Shown here piece after piece: positions 8,891 to 18,392 of a DNA stretch of 64,000 nucleotides. The position numbers and the translations under genes are program-made. Under the pieces are notes generated by a model. The model did not search any database, had not been told where the DNA came from, and worked only from the letters and a program-made list of their open reading frames with translations. The stretch is from Nocardioides luteus (lineage in GTDB: Bacteria; Actinomycetota; Actinomycetes; Propionibacteriales; Nocardioidaceae). The stretch covers positions 2,162,501-2,226,500 of the forward strand of contig NZ_JADOVJ010000001.1 in the NCBI RefSeq assembly GCF_015752315.1. Reading direction: 5' to 3'. The first letter of the stretch is position 1. Every line of letters begins with the position of its first letter.

Positions 8891-9856
8891 GTGGATATGC
8901 AATCGCTGTTGTCGCGCGACTCCGTGAAGGTCGCCCTCGTCGTCAACGCCGGCTCGCGCCGGGGACAGGACGCCTTGGCGTCGTCGGTGGAGATGCTGCG
9001 GTCCGCGGGGATCCAGAACGTGCACTCCTACGCAGTCCACTCGGGGGAGGAGCTGGAGACCACGCTGGACACGGTGGCCGCCGACAAACCCGACCTGCTG
9101 GTCATCGGCGGCGGCGACGGCTCGGTGGGTGCCGCGGCCGCCCGGATCGCCGGGAGCGACGTGGTGCTCGCGGTGCTGCCGCTCGGCACCGCCAACGACT
9201 TCGCCCGCACGCTCGAGCTGGACCAGGACCCGGAGACCGCGGTCCGGCAGATGCTCGAAGGCAAGGTCATCAACGTCGACATCGGCCGGGCCAACGGCCA
9301 CACCTACCTCAACGTCGCCTCCTTCGGCCTCTCTGTCGCGGTGACCGAGGCCCTCAACCCTCGCCTGAAGAAGCTGATCGGGCCGGCGGCCTATCCGGTG
9401 GCGACGCTGCAGGCCTACCGCCACCACAAGCCGTTCACCGCCCGGCTGGAGTTCCCCGAGGGCGACCACGACACGATGGAGCTCGACGACCTGCTCCAGG
9501 TCGCCGTCGGCAACGGCCGCCACTACGGCGGCGGCAACACCGTCTCGCCCACCGCCTCGGTCGACGACGACCTGCTCGACGTCTACGCCATCGTCCGCGG
9601 CCGCCTGCGGGACCACGTCTCGATCGCCAGGCTGCTCAGGAGCGGCCACTTCATCGAGCACGAGCAGGTGCACCACGTGACCACCTCGGCGGTGCGGATC
9701 ACCACCGACGAGGCGATGCCGGTCAACCTCGACGGCGAGATCCTCACCGAGACGCCGACCGACTTCACCCTCGAGAGCAACGCGCTCCACGTCGCCGTGC
9801 CGATCCGGAGCCGCGCCGGCCGCCTCGACGGCCCGCCGCCCGACGTCCAGAGCTGA
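8891..9856 (+). CDS. Diacylglycerol kinase-family lipid kinase (YegS/BmrU/DagK type)
   Basis: A 321-residue soluble lipid kinase using ATP to phosphorylate a diacylglycerol-like lipid or sphingoid base. Diagnostic motifs: GGGDGSVG at about 74-81, where nucleotide binds, and LPLGTANDFAR at about 96-106. The C-terminal beta-rich domain has the usual GNGRHYGGG element. GTG at 8891 is chosen because of the -10 box 6 bp upstream; ATG at 8897 is possible. It is monocistronic, in tail-to-tail orientation with the lactonase gene. Confidence 0.9.
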   Translation: MDMQSLLSRDSVKVALVVNAGSRRGQDALASSVEMLRSAGIQNVHSYAVHSGEELETTLDTVAADKPDLLVIGGGDGSVGAAAARIAGSDVVLAVLPLGTANDFARTLELDQDPETAVRQMLEGKVINVDIGRANGHTYLNVASFGLSVAVTEALNPRLKKLIGPAAYPVATLQAYRHHKPFTARLEFPEGDHDTMELDDLLQVAVGNGRHYGGGNTVSPTASVDDDLLDVYAIVRGRLRDHVSIARLLRSGHFIEHEQVHHVTTSAVRITTDEAMPVNLDGEILTETPTDFTLESNALHVAVPIRSRAGRLDGPPPDVQS

Positions 9857-9870
9857 GCGCGATCAGGGGG

Positions 9871-10764
9871 CTAGGGGCGCCCGGCCCGCGGGACGTCGAC
9901 CCGGATGGCCAGCAGCCGTGCCTCGGTGTTCGCCTTGCGCGGCTCCTCGAAGAAGTCGGGGGCGGCGCAGGCGAACAGCGTCCTCCCGTCGCTGCCGCCC
10001 AGCATGCACGCGAAGACGCCGCCGCCCGGCTCGATCTGCTCGAGGATCTCGCCACCCTCGGCGACCCTGACCAGCCGGCCGAAGACCGCGTCGGCGGTCC
10101 AGATCGCGCCCTCGGCGTCGAGGCAGCAGCCGTCGGGCGCGAGGACGGCATCGCCCATCGCCTCGGCGAACGCGGTGTGACTGCTGAGCTCACCGAACTT
10201 CGCCCAGGTACGCCGGTTGGTGAGCGACCCGTCCGCGGCGATGTCGAACGCGCTGATCCGGTTGCCGCAGGTCTCGTCGACGATGAGGGTGCCGTCGTCG
10301 GTGATCACGCTGCCGTTGGGGAACCACATGTCGTCGGCGACCTCGGTCACCGTGCCGTCCGGGTCGACCCGCAGCAGCACCGTCGGTGCCACGTCGGCGC
10401 CGGCCATGATGTCGAAGCCGAAGTTCCCGACGTACGCCCGGCCCTGCTCGTCCACCACCATGTCGTTGAGGTGGTGGCCGACGTGGTCGCTGAGGTCGGC
10501 ATGGGTCACCAGCGAGCCGTCGGACTCACGACGCAGGATCCGGCGGTCGTTCATCGACACGACCAGCAGGTGGCCGTCCGGGAGCCAGCCCAGCCCCGAG
10601 GGCTGCCCGGGCACCTCGGCCTCGACCTTCAGGTCCGACCCGTCCTCCCGGGCCGAGTAGACCTTGTAGGAGTAGAAGTCCACGAACCAGATCCGGTCCT
10701 CGTGCCATCGAGGGCACTCCAGGTAGTGCAGGTCCTTCACGATGGTGTTGATCTCTCGGGGCAT
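9871..10764 (-). CDS. SMP-30/gluconolactonase-like beta-propeller protein
   Basis: A 297-residue six-bladed beta-propeller hydrolase of the SMP-30/gluconolactonase/LRE family, whose members open sugar lactones with a divalent metal. Metal and active-site residues can be placed: E15 in LECPRW, N100 in HHLNDM, N150 in FPNGS and D201 in APDGCC. The ATG at 10764 has a strong GGAGGAG about 6 bp upstream; the longer in-frame start at 10806 adds only charged residues. No signal peptide, so it is cytoplasmic. It stands alone and the natural lactone is unknown. Confidence 0.88.
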   Translation of the reverse strand: MPREINTIVKDLHYLECPRWHEDRIWFVDFYSYKVYSAREDGSDLKVEAEVPGQPSGLGWLPDGHLLVVSMNDRRILRRESDGSLVTHADLSDHVGHHLNDMVVDEQGRAYVGNFGFDIMAGADVAPTVLLRVDPDGTVTEVADDMWFPNGSVITDDGTLIVDETCGNRISAFDIAADGSLTNRRTWAKFGELSSHTAFAEAMGDAVLAPDGCCLDAEGAIWTADAVFGRLVRVAEGGEILEQIEPGGGVFACMLGGSDGRTLFACAAPDFFEEPRKANTEARLLAIRVDVPRAGRP

Positions 10765-10836
10765 GCCGGGCTCCTCCGGTCGACGGTGACAGGTTTCCTG
10801 ATCCACCCTGGCGTCTCCGGCCCGGGTTTGTCCCGG

Positions 10837-10854
10837 CGAACGGAAATTCGTTCG
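10837..10854. promoter_or_regulatory. Inverted repeat between the lactonase and LysE genes
   Basis: CGAACG-N6-CGTTCG lies between two divergent genes, about 20 bp upstream of the LysE -10 box. It resembles a stretched LexA box, but its spacing does not match one (8 bp between CGAAC and GTTCG instead of 4), so the binding protein is unknown. Confidence 0.3.
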
Positions 10855-10874
10855 GACTCCGGAGCATGTGGTCC

Positions 10875-10880
10875 TAGCCT
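10875..10880 (+). promoter_or_regulatory. Putative -10 box (TAGCCT) for the LysE gene
   Basis: TAGCCT ends 6 bp before GTG 10887, consistent with a leaderless transcript. Confidence 0.45.
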
Positions 10881-10886
10881 CGAACG

Positions 10887-11522
10887 GTGATCACCGCGTC
10901 CGCCGCCCTCGCCGTCGCGACCATCGCGTTCGGGATGGTCGTCACCCCGGGCCCCAACATGATGTACCTGGTCTCCCGCACCCTGCTCCAGGGGCGCACC
11001 GCGGGGATGGTCTCGCTCGCCGGGGTGGTGACCGGGTTCCTGCTGTACGTCCTGGCCACGACGCTCGGTCTGGCGCTGCTCTTCGCGGTGGTCCCCGGAC
11101 TGTTCGTGGCGATCAAGATCGCCGGGGTGGCCTACCTGATCTATCTGGCCTGGGGGATGGTGCGCGGCTCCAACCAGGCGCTCACGCCCGACGCCGACCT
11201 GCCACGCCACTCAGCCTGGCGGCTCTACCTCACCGGCCTGACCACCTGCCTGCTCAACCCGAAGATCGCCCTGATGTACGGCGCGCTGCTGCCGCAGTTC
11301 GTCCAGGCGGGGAGCGGGCCGACGAGCCTGCAGCTGATCGAGCTGGGACTGGTGCAGATCGCGGTGGCGACCGTGGTCAACGCGATGTGGGTGGTCCTGG
11401 CCGGGCGCGTCTCCGGCGTGCTCCGCCGCAGCCGCCGCGTCGAGCGCGGGGTGCGCTGGACGGCGGGCGGGCTGCTGACGGGCTTCGCGATCCATCTCGG
11501 CTTCTCGCGCGCCTCGGCCTGA
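10887..11522 (+). CDS. LysE/RhtB-family amino acid exporter
   Basis: A 211-residue inner-membrane protein with about six hydrophobic segments. The LysE/RhtB hallmark GMVVTPGPNMMYLVSR is at about residues 16-31 and the mid-protein signature (TGLTTCLLNPKIALMY) at about 110-126. These transporters export amino acids or related metabolites by proton exchange. GTG 10887 is fixed by the -10 box 6 bp upstream. The gene is monocistronic and runs towards the ABC exporter operon on the other strand. Substrate not determinable. Confidence 0.9.
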   Translation: MITASAALAVATIAFGMVVTPGPNMMYLVSRTLLQGRTAGMVSLAGVVTGFLLYVLATTLGLALLFAVVPGLFVAIKIAGVAYLIYLAWGMVRGSNQALTPDADLPRHSAWRLYLTGLTTCLLNPKIALMYGALLPQFVQAGSGPTSLQLIELGLVQIAVATVVNAMWVVLAGRVSGVLRRSRRVERGVRWTAGGLLTGFAIHLGFSRASA

Positions 11523-11531
11523 GCCGGCGAC

Positions 11532-12719
11532 TCACTCCTCCAGCCGCCAGGCCGCCTTGAGCGAGAGCTGGCCGCCGGTCTGGAGCAGCGCGCGGCTGTA
11601 GAGGCGCTCGGCGAGGCGTACGAGCGCGACGCCGAAGGCCAGGAGCAGGACCAGGGCGACGATCGGCTCCCACCAGGCCGCGCTGCCGTCGACCAGGCGC
11701 ATCGGCATGAGCACGGCGGAGAGCGGCGGGACGTACGACCCGATCCGCTCGCCGACGCCGTCGAGGTAGAGGGCGCCGAAGAACATCACCATGAGCAGCA
11801 TCGTGATCGGGGTGGAGGAGGATTGCAGGTCCTCGGTGCGGGAAGCGAGCGCCCCCGCGACGGCCCACAGCGTCGAGAGCACCACGAAGCCGATCAGGAA
11901 GAAGACCACGAACCAGCCGATCGCGCCGGACAGCGCCGGCAGCGCGAAGCTGAAGTCGGTCAGGCTCAGGCCGACCAGTCCGACGGCGACGTAGATGAGC
12001 ATCTGGCCGACCGCGATCACGGCGTTGCCGATGATCTTCCCGGCGAGCAGCTGTCGCAGCGGCACCGCGGCGGCGATCATCTCCACGATCCGCGACTGCT
12101 TCTCCTCCACGACGCTGTTGGCCAGCGTCATCCCGAACATGATCGAGGCGAAGTAGAAGACGATCGCGAGCGCGTAGCCGACGACGTAGCGGATCGCGGT
12201 CAGCTCGCTGTCGCCCTCGAGCTGGTCGAGCGCGACCTCCGATCCCTGGGTCAGCTCGGCCGCGGTGGTGCCGGCGGCGTCGGCGTTGCCGGCCAGCACG
12301 ATCGCCTCGACCGCCTGGCTGACCACGTCGCGCAGCTCGGAGTCGGCGTCCTCCAGCGTGACCAGCGTCCAGCCCTCGGCCGTCGGGCGGAGGTACGCAT
12401 CGGCCTGCTCCTCCTCGAGCGCGTGCCGGGCGGCGTCCGCGTCGTCGACGGCGACCGGTTCGATGCGTACCTTCTCGTCGATGTCGCCGGCGCGCTCGGC
12501 GATGCCCTCGACCATCGCCCGGGCGGTCGTCGACGAGTAGGCGACCTCGTAGGTCTTCTCCCGGCTCTCGCTCCACGCGGTGAAGCCGAGCACGCCCACG
12601 ATCACCGCGAGCATCACCGCGGTGCCGATCAGCGTCGACTTGTCGGTGGCACGGACCGCGATCTCGCGGCGTGCGACGATCTGCCACACCGGCTGGCTCT
12701 TGGGCCTGAGCGTCGTCAT
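11532..12719 (-). CDS. ABC-2 type exporter permease (NatB-like)
   Basis: A 395-residue permease with one membrane helix near residues 30-48, an extracytoplasmic domain of about 130 residues, then five or six helices from about residue 180. This is the layout of NatB/YhaP-type ABC-2 permeases. Its ATG overlaps the stop of the ATPase gene (ATGA at 12716-12719), so the pair forms one exporter. It ends the leftward operon kinase-regulator-ATPase-permease. NatAB-type systems export Na+ or antimicrobial compounds; the cargo here is unknown. Confidence 0.88.
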   Translation of the reverse strand: MTTLRPKSQPVWQIVARREIAVRATDKSTLIGTAVMLAVIVGVLGFTAWSESREKTYEVAYSSTTARAMVEGIAERAGDIDEKVRIEPVAVDDADAARHALEEEQADAYLRPTAEGWTLVTLEDADSELRDVVSQAVEAIVLAGNADAAGTTAAELTQGSEVALDQLEGDSELTAIRYVVGYALAIVFYFASIMFGMTLANSVVEEKQSRIVEMIAAAVPLRQLLAGKIIGNAVIAVGQMLIYVAVGLVGLSLTDFSFALPALSGAIGWFVVFFLIGFVVLSTLWAVAGALASRTEDLQSSSTPITMLLMVMFFGALYLDGVGERIGSYVPPLSAVLMPMRLVDGSAAWWEPIVALVLLLAFGVALVRLAERLYSRALLQTGGQLSLKAAWRLEE

Positions 12720-13597
12720 GCGGTGACCTCCCGGTAGATCTCGGACAGGCGGGGCACGACGCGGTGGAAGTCGAGCACGTTCCCGCGGGCCGTGGCCTCG
12801 GTGAGCAGCTTCTGCTCGGCACCGGTGGAGACGACCTCGATCTCGGCCTCGGGGCCGGAGACGTCGCGGACGTGGAGCCCGGGCAGGTCGCGTACCCAAC
12901 CGGCGTCGCCGTCCAGCACGAGCCGGTAGCGCAGGGCGGCTTCGGCGCGCAGCTCCTCACCGGTGCCCTGGGTGACCACCCGGCCGCGGGCCATCACCAC
13001 GAGCCGGTCGCACAGCCGGTCGACGAGGTCGAGCTGGTGGGAGGAGAAGACCACGGGTACGCCGTCACGGGCATGCTCGCGCAGCAGGTCCGCCGTCGCG
13101 TCGATGGCCTCGGGATCGAGCCCGGAGAACGGCTCGTCGAGGATCAGCGCCATCGGCGCCGGGACGAGCGCGGCGATGATCTGGACGCGCTGCTGGTTGC
13201 CCAGGGACAGCTTCTCCAGCGGGTCCTTCATGCGTCCGCCCAGCCCGAACCGCTCCAGCAGCGCGGTGATCTCCCGACGCGCGTCGGCGGTCGTCATGCC
13301 GCGCAGCCGGGCCAGGTAGACCAGCTGGTCGAGGATCGGCTGCTTGGGGTAGAGGCCGCGCTCCTCCGGCATGTAGCCGAACCGGCGGCGGTCCTCGCGG
13401 GTGACCTCGTGCCCCTGCCAGGTGACCGTGCCGGCATGCGCGGCCAGCACTCCCATGATCATCCTCATGGTGGTGGTCTTGCCGGCACCGTTGCCACCCA
13501 CGAATCCGGTGAGCCCACCGGACGGGACCGGGAAGGACACCTCGTCGACGGCGACCGTGTCGCCGAAGCGACGGGTCAACCCGCTGACCTCGAGCAT
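12716..13597 (-). CDS. ABC exporter ATP-binding protein (NatA-like)
   Basis: A 293-residue ATPase with Walker A GGNGAGKT at 34-41, an ABC signature in the variant form LSLGNQQR (usual for NatA-type proteins), Walker B LILDEP and an H-loop SSHQ. After the ATPase core comes a regulatory tail of about 80 residues. ATG 13597 has GGAG about 8 bp upstream, and the in-frame 13633 start is rejected. It couples by a 4-bp overlap to the permease and lies 86 bp after the response regulator, which may control it. Confidence 0.93.
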   Translation of the reverse strand: MLEVSGLTRRFGDTVAVDEVSFPVPSGGLTGFVGGNGAGKTTTMRMIMGVLAAHAGTVTWQGHEVTREDRRRFGYMPEERGLYPKQPILDQLVYLARLRGMTTADARREITALLERFGLGGRMKDPLEKLSLGNQQRVQIIAALVPAPMALILDEPFSGLDPEAIDATADLLREHARDGVPVVFSSHQLDLVDRLCDRLVVMARGRVVTQGTGEELRAEAALRYRLVLDGDAGWVRDLPGLHVRDVSGPEAEIEVVSTGAEQKLLTEATARGNVLDFHRVVPRLSEIYREVTA

Positions 13598-13683
13598 CGA
13601 ATCTCCTCTGTCTCGGTTACGAACGGGGCCCACGCTATTTCAGAGCCGCGCCCGGCGGATCCGTCGCGAGGATGAACCCGTGC

Positions 13684-14349
13684 TCACCCGTTGGGCGGGC
13701 CTGCGGGCAGGAGCCCGTGGCGGTGGATGAAGACGACCGTCTGCACCCGGTCGCGCAGTTGCAGCTTGGCCAGGCAGGCCGACACGTGGGTCTTCACGGT
13801 GGCCTCGGTCAGGAACAGCCGGCGCGCGATCTCGTTGTTGCTCAGCCCCTCGCCGATGAGCAGCAGCACCTCGCGCTCGCGGGCGGTGAGCAGGTCGAGC
13901 TCCTTGGGCGGCCTCGGCGCCGTCGGGGCGTTGTGGCTGGTCACCCGGCCGATCACGCGCATCGTGACCTCCGGGGCGAGCAGCGCGTGGCCGTCGGCCG
14001 CGGCCCGCACCGCCTCGGCCAGCGAGTCGGGGTCGGCGTTCTTGAGCAGGAAGCCGCTCGCGCCGGCGGCGAGCGCGTCGAAGAGGTAGTCGTCGCGGTC
14101 GAAGGTGGTCAGGATGATCACCTTGGCGTGCCCCTCGGCGACGACCGTACGCGTCGCCTCGATGCCGTCGGTGCCGGGCATCTGCACGTCCATCAGGATC
14201 ACGTCGGGCCGCAGCTCGCGCGCCTTGGCGATCGCCTCGGCGCCGTCGGAGGCCTCGCCGACCACGGAGATGTCGTCCTCCATCGAGAGGATGAGACGGA
14301 AGCCCGAGCGCACCAGCTGCTGGTCGTCGGCGAGCAGCACCCGGATCAT
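13684..14349 (-). CDS. NarL/LuxR-family response regulator
   Basis: A 221-residue regulator. The receiver domain covers about 1-120 with the phosphorylated D54 in ILMDVQMPG, the acidic pair D8/D9 and a conserved lysine in FLLKNAD. A LuxR-type DNA-binding domain ([22 protein letters not shown]) fills about 150-210. Its ATG overlaps the kinase stop (ATGA at 14346-14349). The partner is the kinase just upstream, and the likely target is the ABC exporter operon just downstream. Confidence 0.93.
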   Translation of the reverse strand: MIRVLLADDQQLVRSGFRLILSMEDDISVVGEASDGAEAIAKARELRPDVILMDVQMPGTDGIEATRTVVAEGHAKVIILTTFDRDDYLFDALAAGASGFLLKNADPDSLAEAVRAAADGHALLAPEVTMRVIGRVTSHNAPTAPRPPKELDLLTAREREVLLLIGEGLSNNEIARRLFLTEATVKTHVSACLAKLQLRDRVQTVVFIHRHGLLPAGPPNG

Positions 14350-15716
14350 CGCGACGCTCCCGCCGGGGTGACGGGGGAGTCGAGCGGGAACCGCACCCGC
14401 ACCCGGAACCCCTGCACGGCCCTGGGCCCGATGTCGACCTCGGCCTTCCGGACGGCCGCCCGCTCGCGTACGCCCAGCAGGCCGAGGCCGCTGCCGGAGG
14501 TGCCGTGCCGCGGCCGGCCGTTGTCGGTGATCTCGACCTCGGCGTACGGCGCGGCGGCCGCACGGTCGACGCGGAGGACGACCTGGGCGCGGTCGGCGGT
14601 GGAGTGGCGGCGTACGTTGGCCAGCGCCTCCTGGACGATCCGGTAGACCGAGTGCGCCAGCGGGAGCGGCAGGTCCGCGACCGGGCCGACGACCTCGTAG
14701 TCGACCCGGAGCCCGCTCTCGCGCACCTCGTCCAGGAGCGCGGGCAGATCCTCGAGGCGCGGCTCGGGGCGGCGTACGCCGTCGGGTTCCGACTCCGCGT
14801 CGCCCGCCGGGTCGCGCAGGGTGCCGAGCAGCGAGCGCATCTGGGTCACGCCCTCGCGGGCGGAGGCCTCGACGTTGCCGAGCGCCTCGGCGGCCCCCTC
14901 GATGTCGCCGGGGCGGCCGCGCTCGAGGAGCTTGCGTCCGGCAGCCGCCTGCACCCCGACGACGGCGACGTGGTGTGCCACGACGTCGTGCAGCTCGCGG
15001 GCGATCCGCAGGCGCTCGTCGATCACGGCGCGGCGCTGGAGCTGGCCCGACTGAGCAGCGATCGTCGCCGCCTGTGCGGCGAGCTCGGCCTTCTGCCGCG
15101 CGCCCCGCCAGGCGACCTGGCCGCCGACGATCGCGCCGATGAAGTAGAGGAGGTTCATCAAGGTGGTGAGCAGCACGTAGGCGGTCACCGGGCCGACCAG
15201 CGTCGAGCCCTCCGCGTCCGAGGTGGACTCGCGGATCTCGTCGATACCGCTGCCGACCGCGAACTGCCAGGACAGCCAGGCGAACATGAACAGGGTGATC
15301 AACCCCATCACGACCACCATGTCGCGCCGCCGGCGCGCCCAGGCCGCGCCCGCGAAGAAGGCGACGAAGTAGATGATCTGCATGGGCAGCAGCCCCATCA
15401 CCATCGGCAGCCAGACCCCGGTGACGAACATGTGGAGCCCGGCCAGGAGCGCGATCGTCAGCGGGAACTGCCGCCGGAAGACGAGCAGCGCGGCGCCGCT
15501 GATCACGGCGATCCACTCGACCCAGGTCGGTGCGTCGCTGCTGTCGAGCGTCCCGACTCCCCGGATCAGCTCCAGCGTGACCAGGCTGGCGACCAGCACG
15601 ACCGCGCCGACCAGCCAGTCGCCGAGGCTGATCGACCCCTCCCGCTCCCAGTCGTCGTCGGTTGCGAAGAAGGTCGCCAGTCGGCCCGAGGAGCCGGCGT
15701 CGTCGTGCACAGTCAC
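14346..15716 (-). CDS. HisKA_3 sensor histidine kinase (membrane)
   Basis: A 456-residue kinase with about five N-terminal membrane helices (residues 33-200) and little extracellular sequence, so it probably senses the membrane. A HisKA_3 domain follows, with phosphorylated H243 in [10 protein letters not shown], then an HATPase domain with N-box [10 protein letters not shown] and G-box DNG and [12 protein letters not shown]. The start is GTG 15716, with a TAGGGT -10 box 7 bp upstream, so the mRNA is probably leaderless. It heads the operon kinase-regulator-ATPase-permease, as in antibiotic or envelope-stress sensing modules. Confidence 0.92.
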   Translation of the reverse strand: MTVHDDAGSSGRLATFFATDDDWEREGSISLGDWLVGAVVLVASLVTLELIRGVGTLDSSDAPTWVEWIAVISGAALLVFRRQFPLTIALLAGLHMFVTGVWLPMVMGLLPMQIIYFVAFFAGAAWARRRRDMVVVMGLITLFMFAWLSWQFAVGSGIDEIRESTSDAEGSTLVGPVTAYVLLTTLMNLLYFIGAIVGGQVAWRGARQKAELAAQAATIAAQSGQLQRRAVIDERLRIARELHDVVAHHVAVVGVQAAAGRKLLERGRPGDIEGAAEALGNVEASAREGVTQMRSLLGTLRDPAGDAESEPDGVRRPEPRLEDLPALLDEVRESGLRVDYEVVGPVADLPLPLAHSVYRIVQEALANVRRHSTADRAQVVLRVDRAAAAPYAEVEITDNGRPRHGTSGSGLGLLGVRERAAVRKAEVDIGPRAVQGFRVRVRFPLDSPVTPAGASR

Positions 15717-15723
15717 CCGGCCA

Positions 15724-15729
15724 ACCCTA
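15724..15729 (-). promoter_or_regulatory. Putative -10 box (TAGGGT) of the kinase/ABC operon
   Basis: TAGGGT on the minus strand lies 7 bp before GTG 15716, consistent with a leaderless operon transcript. Confidence 0.45.
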
Positions 15730-15790
15730 GTTCCGCAGACGGGTGGGGTCCTCAGTCTCGAGTCGGAGTTCGGCAGGTGGCCGGCCGTTG

Positions 15791-17089
15791 TCAGCGCGAG
15801 CCAGCAGCCCGCTGACGCCGGCGGGCGCGGGAGCCCGGGCGGCTCTTGCGGGCGCCGGTGCCCTCGCCGGCGGGGCGGCGCGGGGGCTGGGTGACGACCG
15901 GGACGAAGGGGCCGGGACGGCTCCGCTCGCCCGGCGCCAGCTCGACCAGGATCGGGTGGCTCGGACCGTCCACCCGGGTGGTGGTCGGCTTGATCCCCGC
16001 GGCGCGGGTGAGGGTGCGTACGTCCTTGACCTGGTCGGGCAGCATCAGGGTGACCACGGTGCCGGAGGCACCGGCGCGGGCCGTACGACCGGAGCGGTGC
16101 AGGTAGGCCTTGTGCTCGGCGGGCGGGTCGGCGTGGACCACGAGAGTGACGTCGTCGACGTGGATGCCGCGGGCGGCGATGTCGGTGGCCACCAGGGTCG
16201 TCGCCTTGCCGGAGTGGAAGGCCTCCAGGTTGCGGACGCGGGCATTCTGGGAGAGGTCGCCGTGGAGCTCGACGGCCGGGATCCCGGCGCGGCCGAGCTG
16301 GCGGGCGACACCCTTGGCGCCGTGCTTGGTGCGGGTGAAGACGACGGTGCGGCCCGGGGCGGCGGCCAGGTCGGCGAGCACCGGGATGCGGTGCTCACGT
16401 GCCGAGAGGTGGAGCACGTGGTGCTCCATCTCGGCGACGGGCGACTGGGCGGAGTCGGCCTCGTGCACCACCGGGGCGGAGAGGAACTGCTTGACCAGCA
16501 CGTTGATGCCCTTGTCCAGGGTCGCGCTGAACAGTAGCCGCTGGCTGCCCTTCGGGGTCATCGCCAGCAGGCGCCGCACGGCCGGCAGGAAGCCGAGGTC
16601 GGCCATGTGGTCGGCCTCGTCCAGGACCGTGACCTCGATGGAGGAGAGGTCGGCGTGACGCTGCCCGATCAGGTCCTCGAGCCGGCCGGGGCAGGCGAGG
16701 ACGACGTCGGCACCCTTGCGCAGGCCGACGACCTGGGGGTTCTGCCCGACACCACCGAAGACGGTCTGCACGCTCAGGCCCGCCTCCGTGGCGAGGGGAC
16801 GCAGCGACTCCTCGATCTGCCGGACCAGCTCACGGGTCGGCGCGAGCACGAGGGCGCGGGGCTTGCCCGCCTTCGCCTTCGGGCCGCCGGCGAGGCGGGC
16901 GACGAGCGGAAGCAGGAAGGCGTACGTCTTGCCCGACCCGGTCCGCCCGCGGCCGAGCACGTCGCGGCCGGCGAGCGAGTCCGGCAGGGTCGCTGCCTGG
17001 ATCGGGGTGGGGGAGGTGATGCCGTGGTGGTCGAGAACGGCGGTCAGGTCTGCGGGCACGCCGAGCGCGCTGAAGCTCTGCTGAGACAA
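15791..17089 (-). CDS. DEAD-box ATP-dependent RNA helicase
   Basis: A 432-residue helicase that remodels RNA with ATP. Motifs in order: Q-motif near TSPTPIQ (26-31), Walker A RTGSGKT (49-55), PTRELVRQ (84-91), DEAD (157-160), SAT (188-190) and HRSGRTAR (331-338). The C-terminus is short, basic and arginine-rich (about 400-432), as in RhlE-type helicases, and probably binds RNA. The start is TTG 17089, beginning MSQQSF; no ATG or GTG lies before the Q-motif that would keep it intact, and no strong ribosome site is visible, so the exact start is uncertain. Confidence 0.92.
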   Translation of the reverse strand: MSQQSFSALGVPADLTAVLDHHGITSPTPIQAATLPDSLAGRDVLGRGRTGSGKTYAFLLPLVARLAGGPKAKAGKPRALVLAPTRELVRQIEESLRPLATEAGLSVQTVFGGVGQNPQVVGLRKGADVVLACPGRLEDLIGQRHADLSSIEVTVLDEADHMADLGFLPAVRRLLAMTPKGSQRLLFSATLDKGINVLVKQFLSAPVVHEADSAQSPVAEMEHHVLHLSAREHRIPVLADLAAAPGRTVVFTRTKHGAKGVARQLGRAGIPAVELHGDLSQNARVRNLEAFHSGKATTLVATDIAARGIHVDDVTLVVHADPPAEHKAYLHRSGRTARAGASGTVVTLMLPDQVKDVRTLTRAAGIKPTTTRVDGPSHPILVELAPGERSRPGPFVPVVTQPPRRPAGEGTGARKSRPGSRARRRQRAAGSR

Positions 17090-17185
17090 GGAGTCAACTT
17101 TTCAAGCGAGGTGTCTCGCCATAGGAAAAGAAGCATCCGAGAGCGGCCGGGGGCAAGACCGGAACGGGCCGCTGGTAAGCAGATA

Positions 17186-17195
17186 CTACCGGTAG
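17186..17195. promoter_or_regulatory. Perfect palindrome CTACCGGTAG upstream of the helicase gene
   Basis: A 10-bp perfect palindrome in the 132-bp gap between the dehydrogenase stop and the helicase start. It may be an operator; no matching regulator is adjacent. The rest of the gap shows nothing recognisable. Confidence 0.25.
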
Positions 17196-17221
17196 GTGAC
17201 CCGTCTACCAGAATCGTGGGC

Positions 17222-18376
17222 TCACGCCCACGGGTCGACCAGGATCTTGGCGTGCGTCTCCGGGTCGGCGAGGTCGGCGAAGGCCTGGGCGACGCCGTCG
17301 AGCCCGACGGTGCCGGTGTGCAGCGGCGAGGGGTCGACCTTGCCTCCGGCGATCAGCTCGAGCGTGCGCGCGAACTCGGCAGGGTCGTAGCCGAAGACGA
17401 ACCGCAGGTCGATCTCCTTGTGGATCGCGATCGCGGGCCGGATCGTGTCCGGCTCCATGCAGACCCCGACCACCACGACGCGGGTGTGCAGCGGCGCCGC
17501 GGTCATGATCTGCTCCAGCATCCCCGGCACGCCGACACACTCGAAGACGACCGGACCGGTCGGCGACTGCCCGAGGCGGTCGGCGTTGAGCAGCACCGTC
17601 TCCCACGGGAGCAGCGGGATGCGGCGGATGACCTGCATCGCGTCGATCCCGAAGCCCAGGTACTCGGTCAGAGAGCCCACCGGGCCGCGCTGCTTGTAGG
17701 CCTCCCACGGCGAGGACTCGCGCGGGTCGACGACCACGTCGGCCCCGCACTCCACCGCGAGCGCGCGGCGCGCGGGGGAGAGGTCGGAGGCGACCACCGT
17801 CTTCACCCCCTGGGCCTTGAGCATGAGGATGACGGCCAGCCCGATCGGGCCGCAGCCGATGACCACGGCCGGGCGCCGCGCGGAGACCGCCCCGCGGCGT
17901 ACGGCATGGAAGGCGACCGCGAGCGGCTCGGTGAAGACCGCCTGGTCGGGGGAGACGCCGTCGGGGACGGGGAAGGTGAACGCCTCCTGGACGACGCAGT
18001 ACTCCGCGAAGCCGCCGGGGGAGTCGACGTCGAAGCCGACCATGTGGATCGCCCCGTCCGTACGCAGCACCGGCAGCGCCGCCACCGCGGTGCCCGGCTC
18101 CCAGCGACCGCGTGTCTCGGGGCCGTAGGCGACGACCTCGCCGAGGATCTCGTGGCCCAGCACGATCTCCTGGTCGGGCGTCATCGCGGTGGTGTAGCCG
18201 ATCTCGGTGACCACCTTGTTGAGCTCGTCGCTGTGCTCGCGCACGTGCAGGTCGGAGCCGCAGATCCCGGTGCGCAGCACCTTGATCAGCAATTGGCCCG
18301 GCCCGGGCTCCGGACGCGGGACCGACCGCACCGACAGCTCGCCTTGGTGGACCACGGTTGCGCGCATCTGGTTCAT
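17222..18376 (-). CDS. Zinc-type medium-chain dehydrogenase (glucose dehydrogenase/threonine dehydrogenase-like)
   Basis: A 384-residue NAD(P)-dependent dehydrogenase of the MDR superfamily. Catalytic-zinc residues are present: C39 in GICGSDLH and H75-E76 in VLGHE, with a later glutamate in FTEPLAV. The Rossmann motif VIGCGPIG follows. The four-cysteine structural zinc lobe that classical members carry near residue 100 is absent; AALPVLRTDG stands there instead, so only the catalytic zinc is expected. Start is ATG 18376, with ATG 18367 as alternative. The membrane-protein gene lies 16 bp upstream on the same strand. Substrate unknown. Confidence 0.88.
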   Translation of the reverse strand: MNQMRATVVHQGELSVRSVPRPEPGPGQLLIKVLRTGICGSDLHVREHSDELNKVVTEIGYTTAMTPDQEIVLGHEILGEVVAYGPETRGRWEPGTAVAALPVLRTDGAIHMVGFDVDSPGGFAEYCVVQEAFTFPVPDGVSPDQAVFTEPLAVAFHAVRRGAVSARRPAVVIGCGPIGLAVILMLKAQGVKTVVASDLSPARRALAVECGADVVVDPRESSPWEAYKQRGPVGSLTEYLGFGIDAMQVIRRIPLLPWETVLLNADRLGQSPTGPVVFECVGVPGMLEQIMTAAPLHTRVVVVGVCMEPDTIRPAIAIHKEIDLRFVFGYDPAEFARTLELIAGGKVDPSPLHTGTVGLDGVAQAFADLADPETHAKILVDPWA

Positions 18377-18392
18377 CGGCGCTGACGCTACC

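Noticed and set aside
10837..10854. Possible LexA box
   Set aside because: The CGAAC and GTTCG halves are 8 bp apart instead of 4, so it is listed only as an unassigned inverted repeat.
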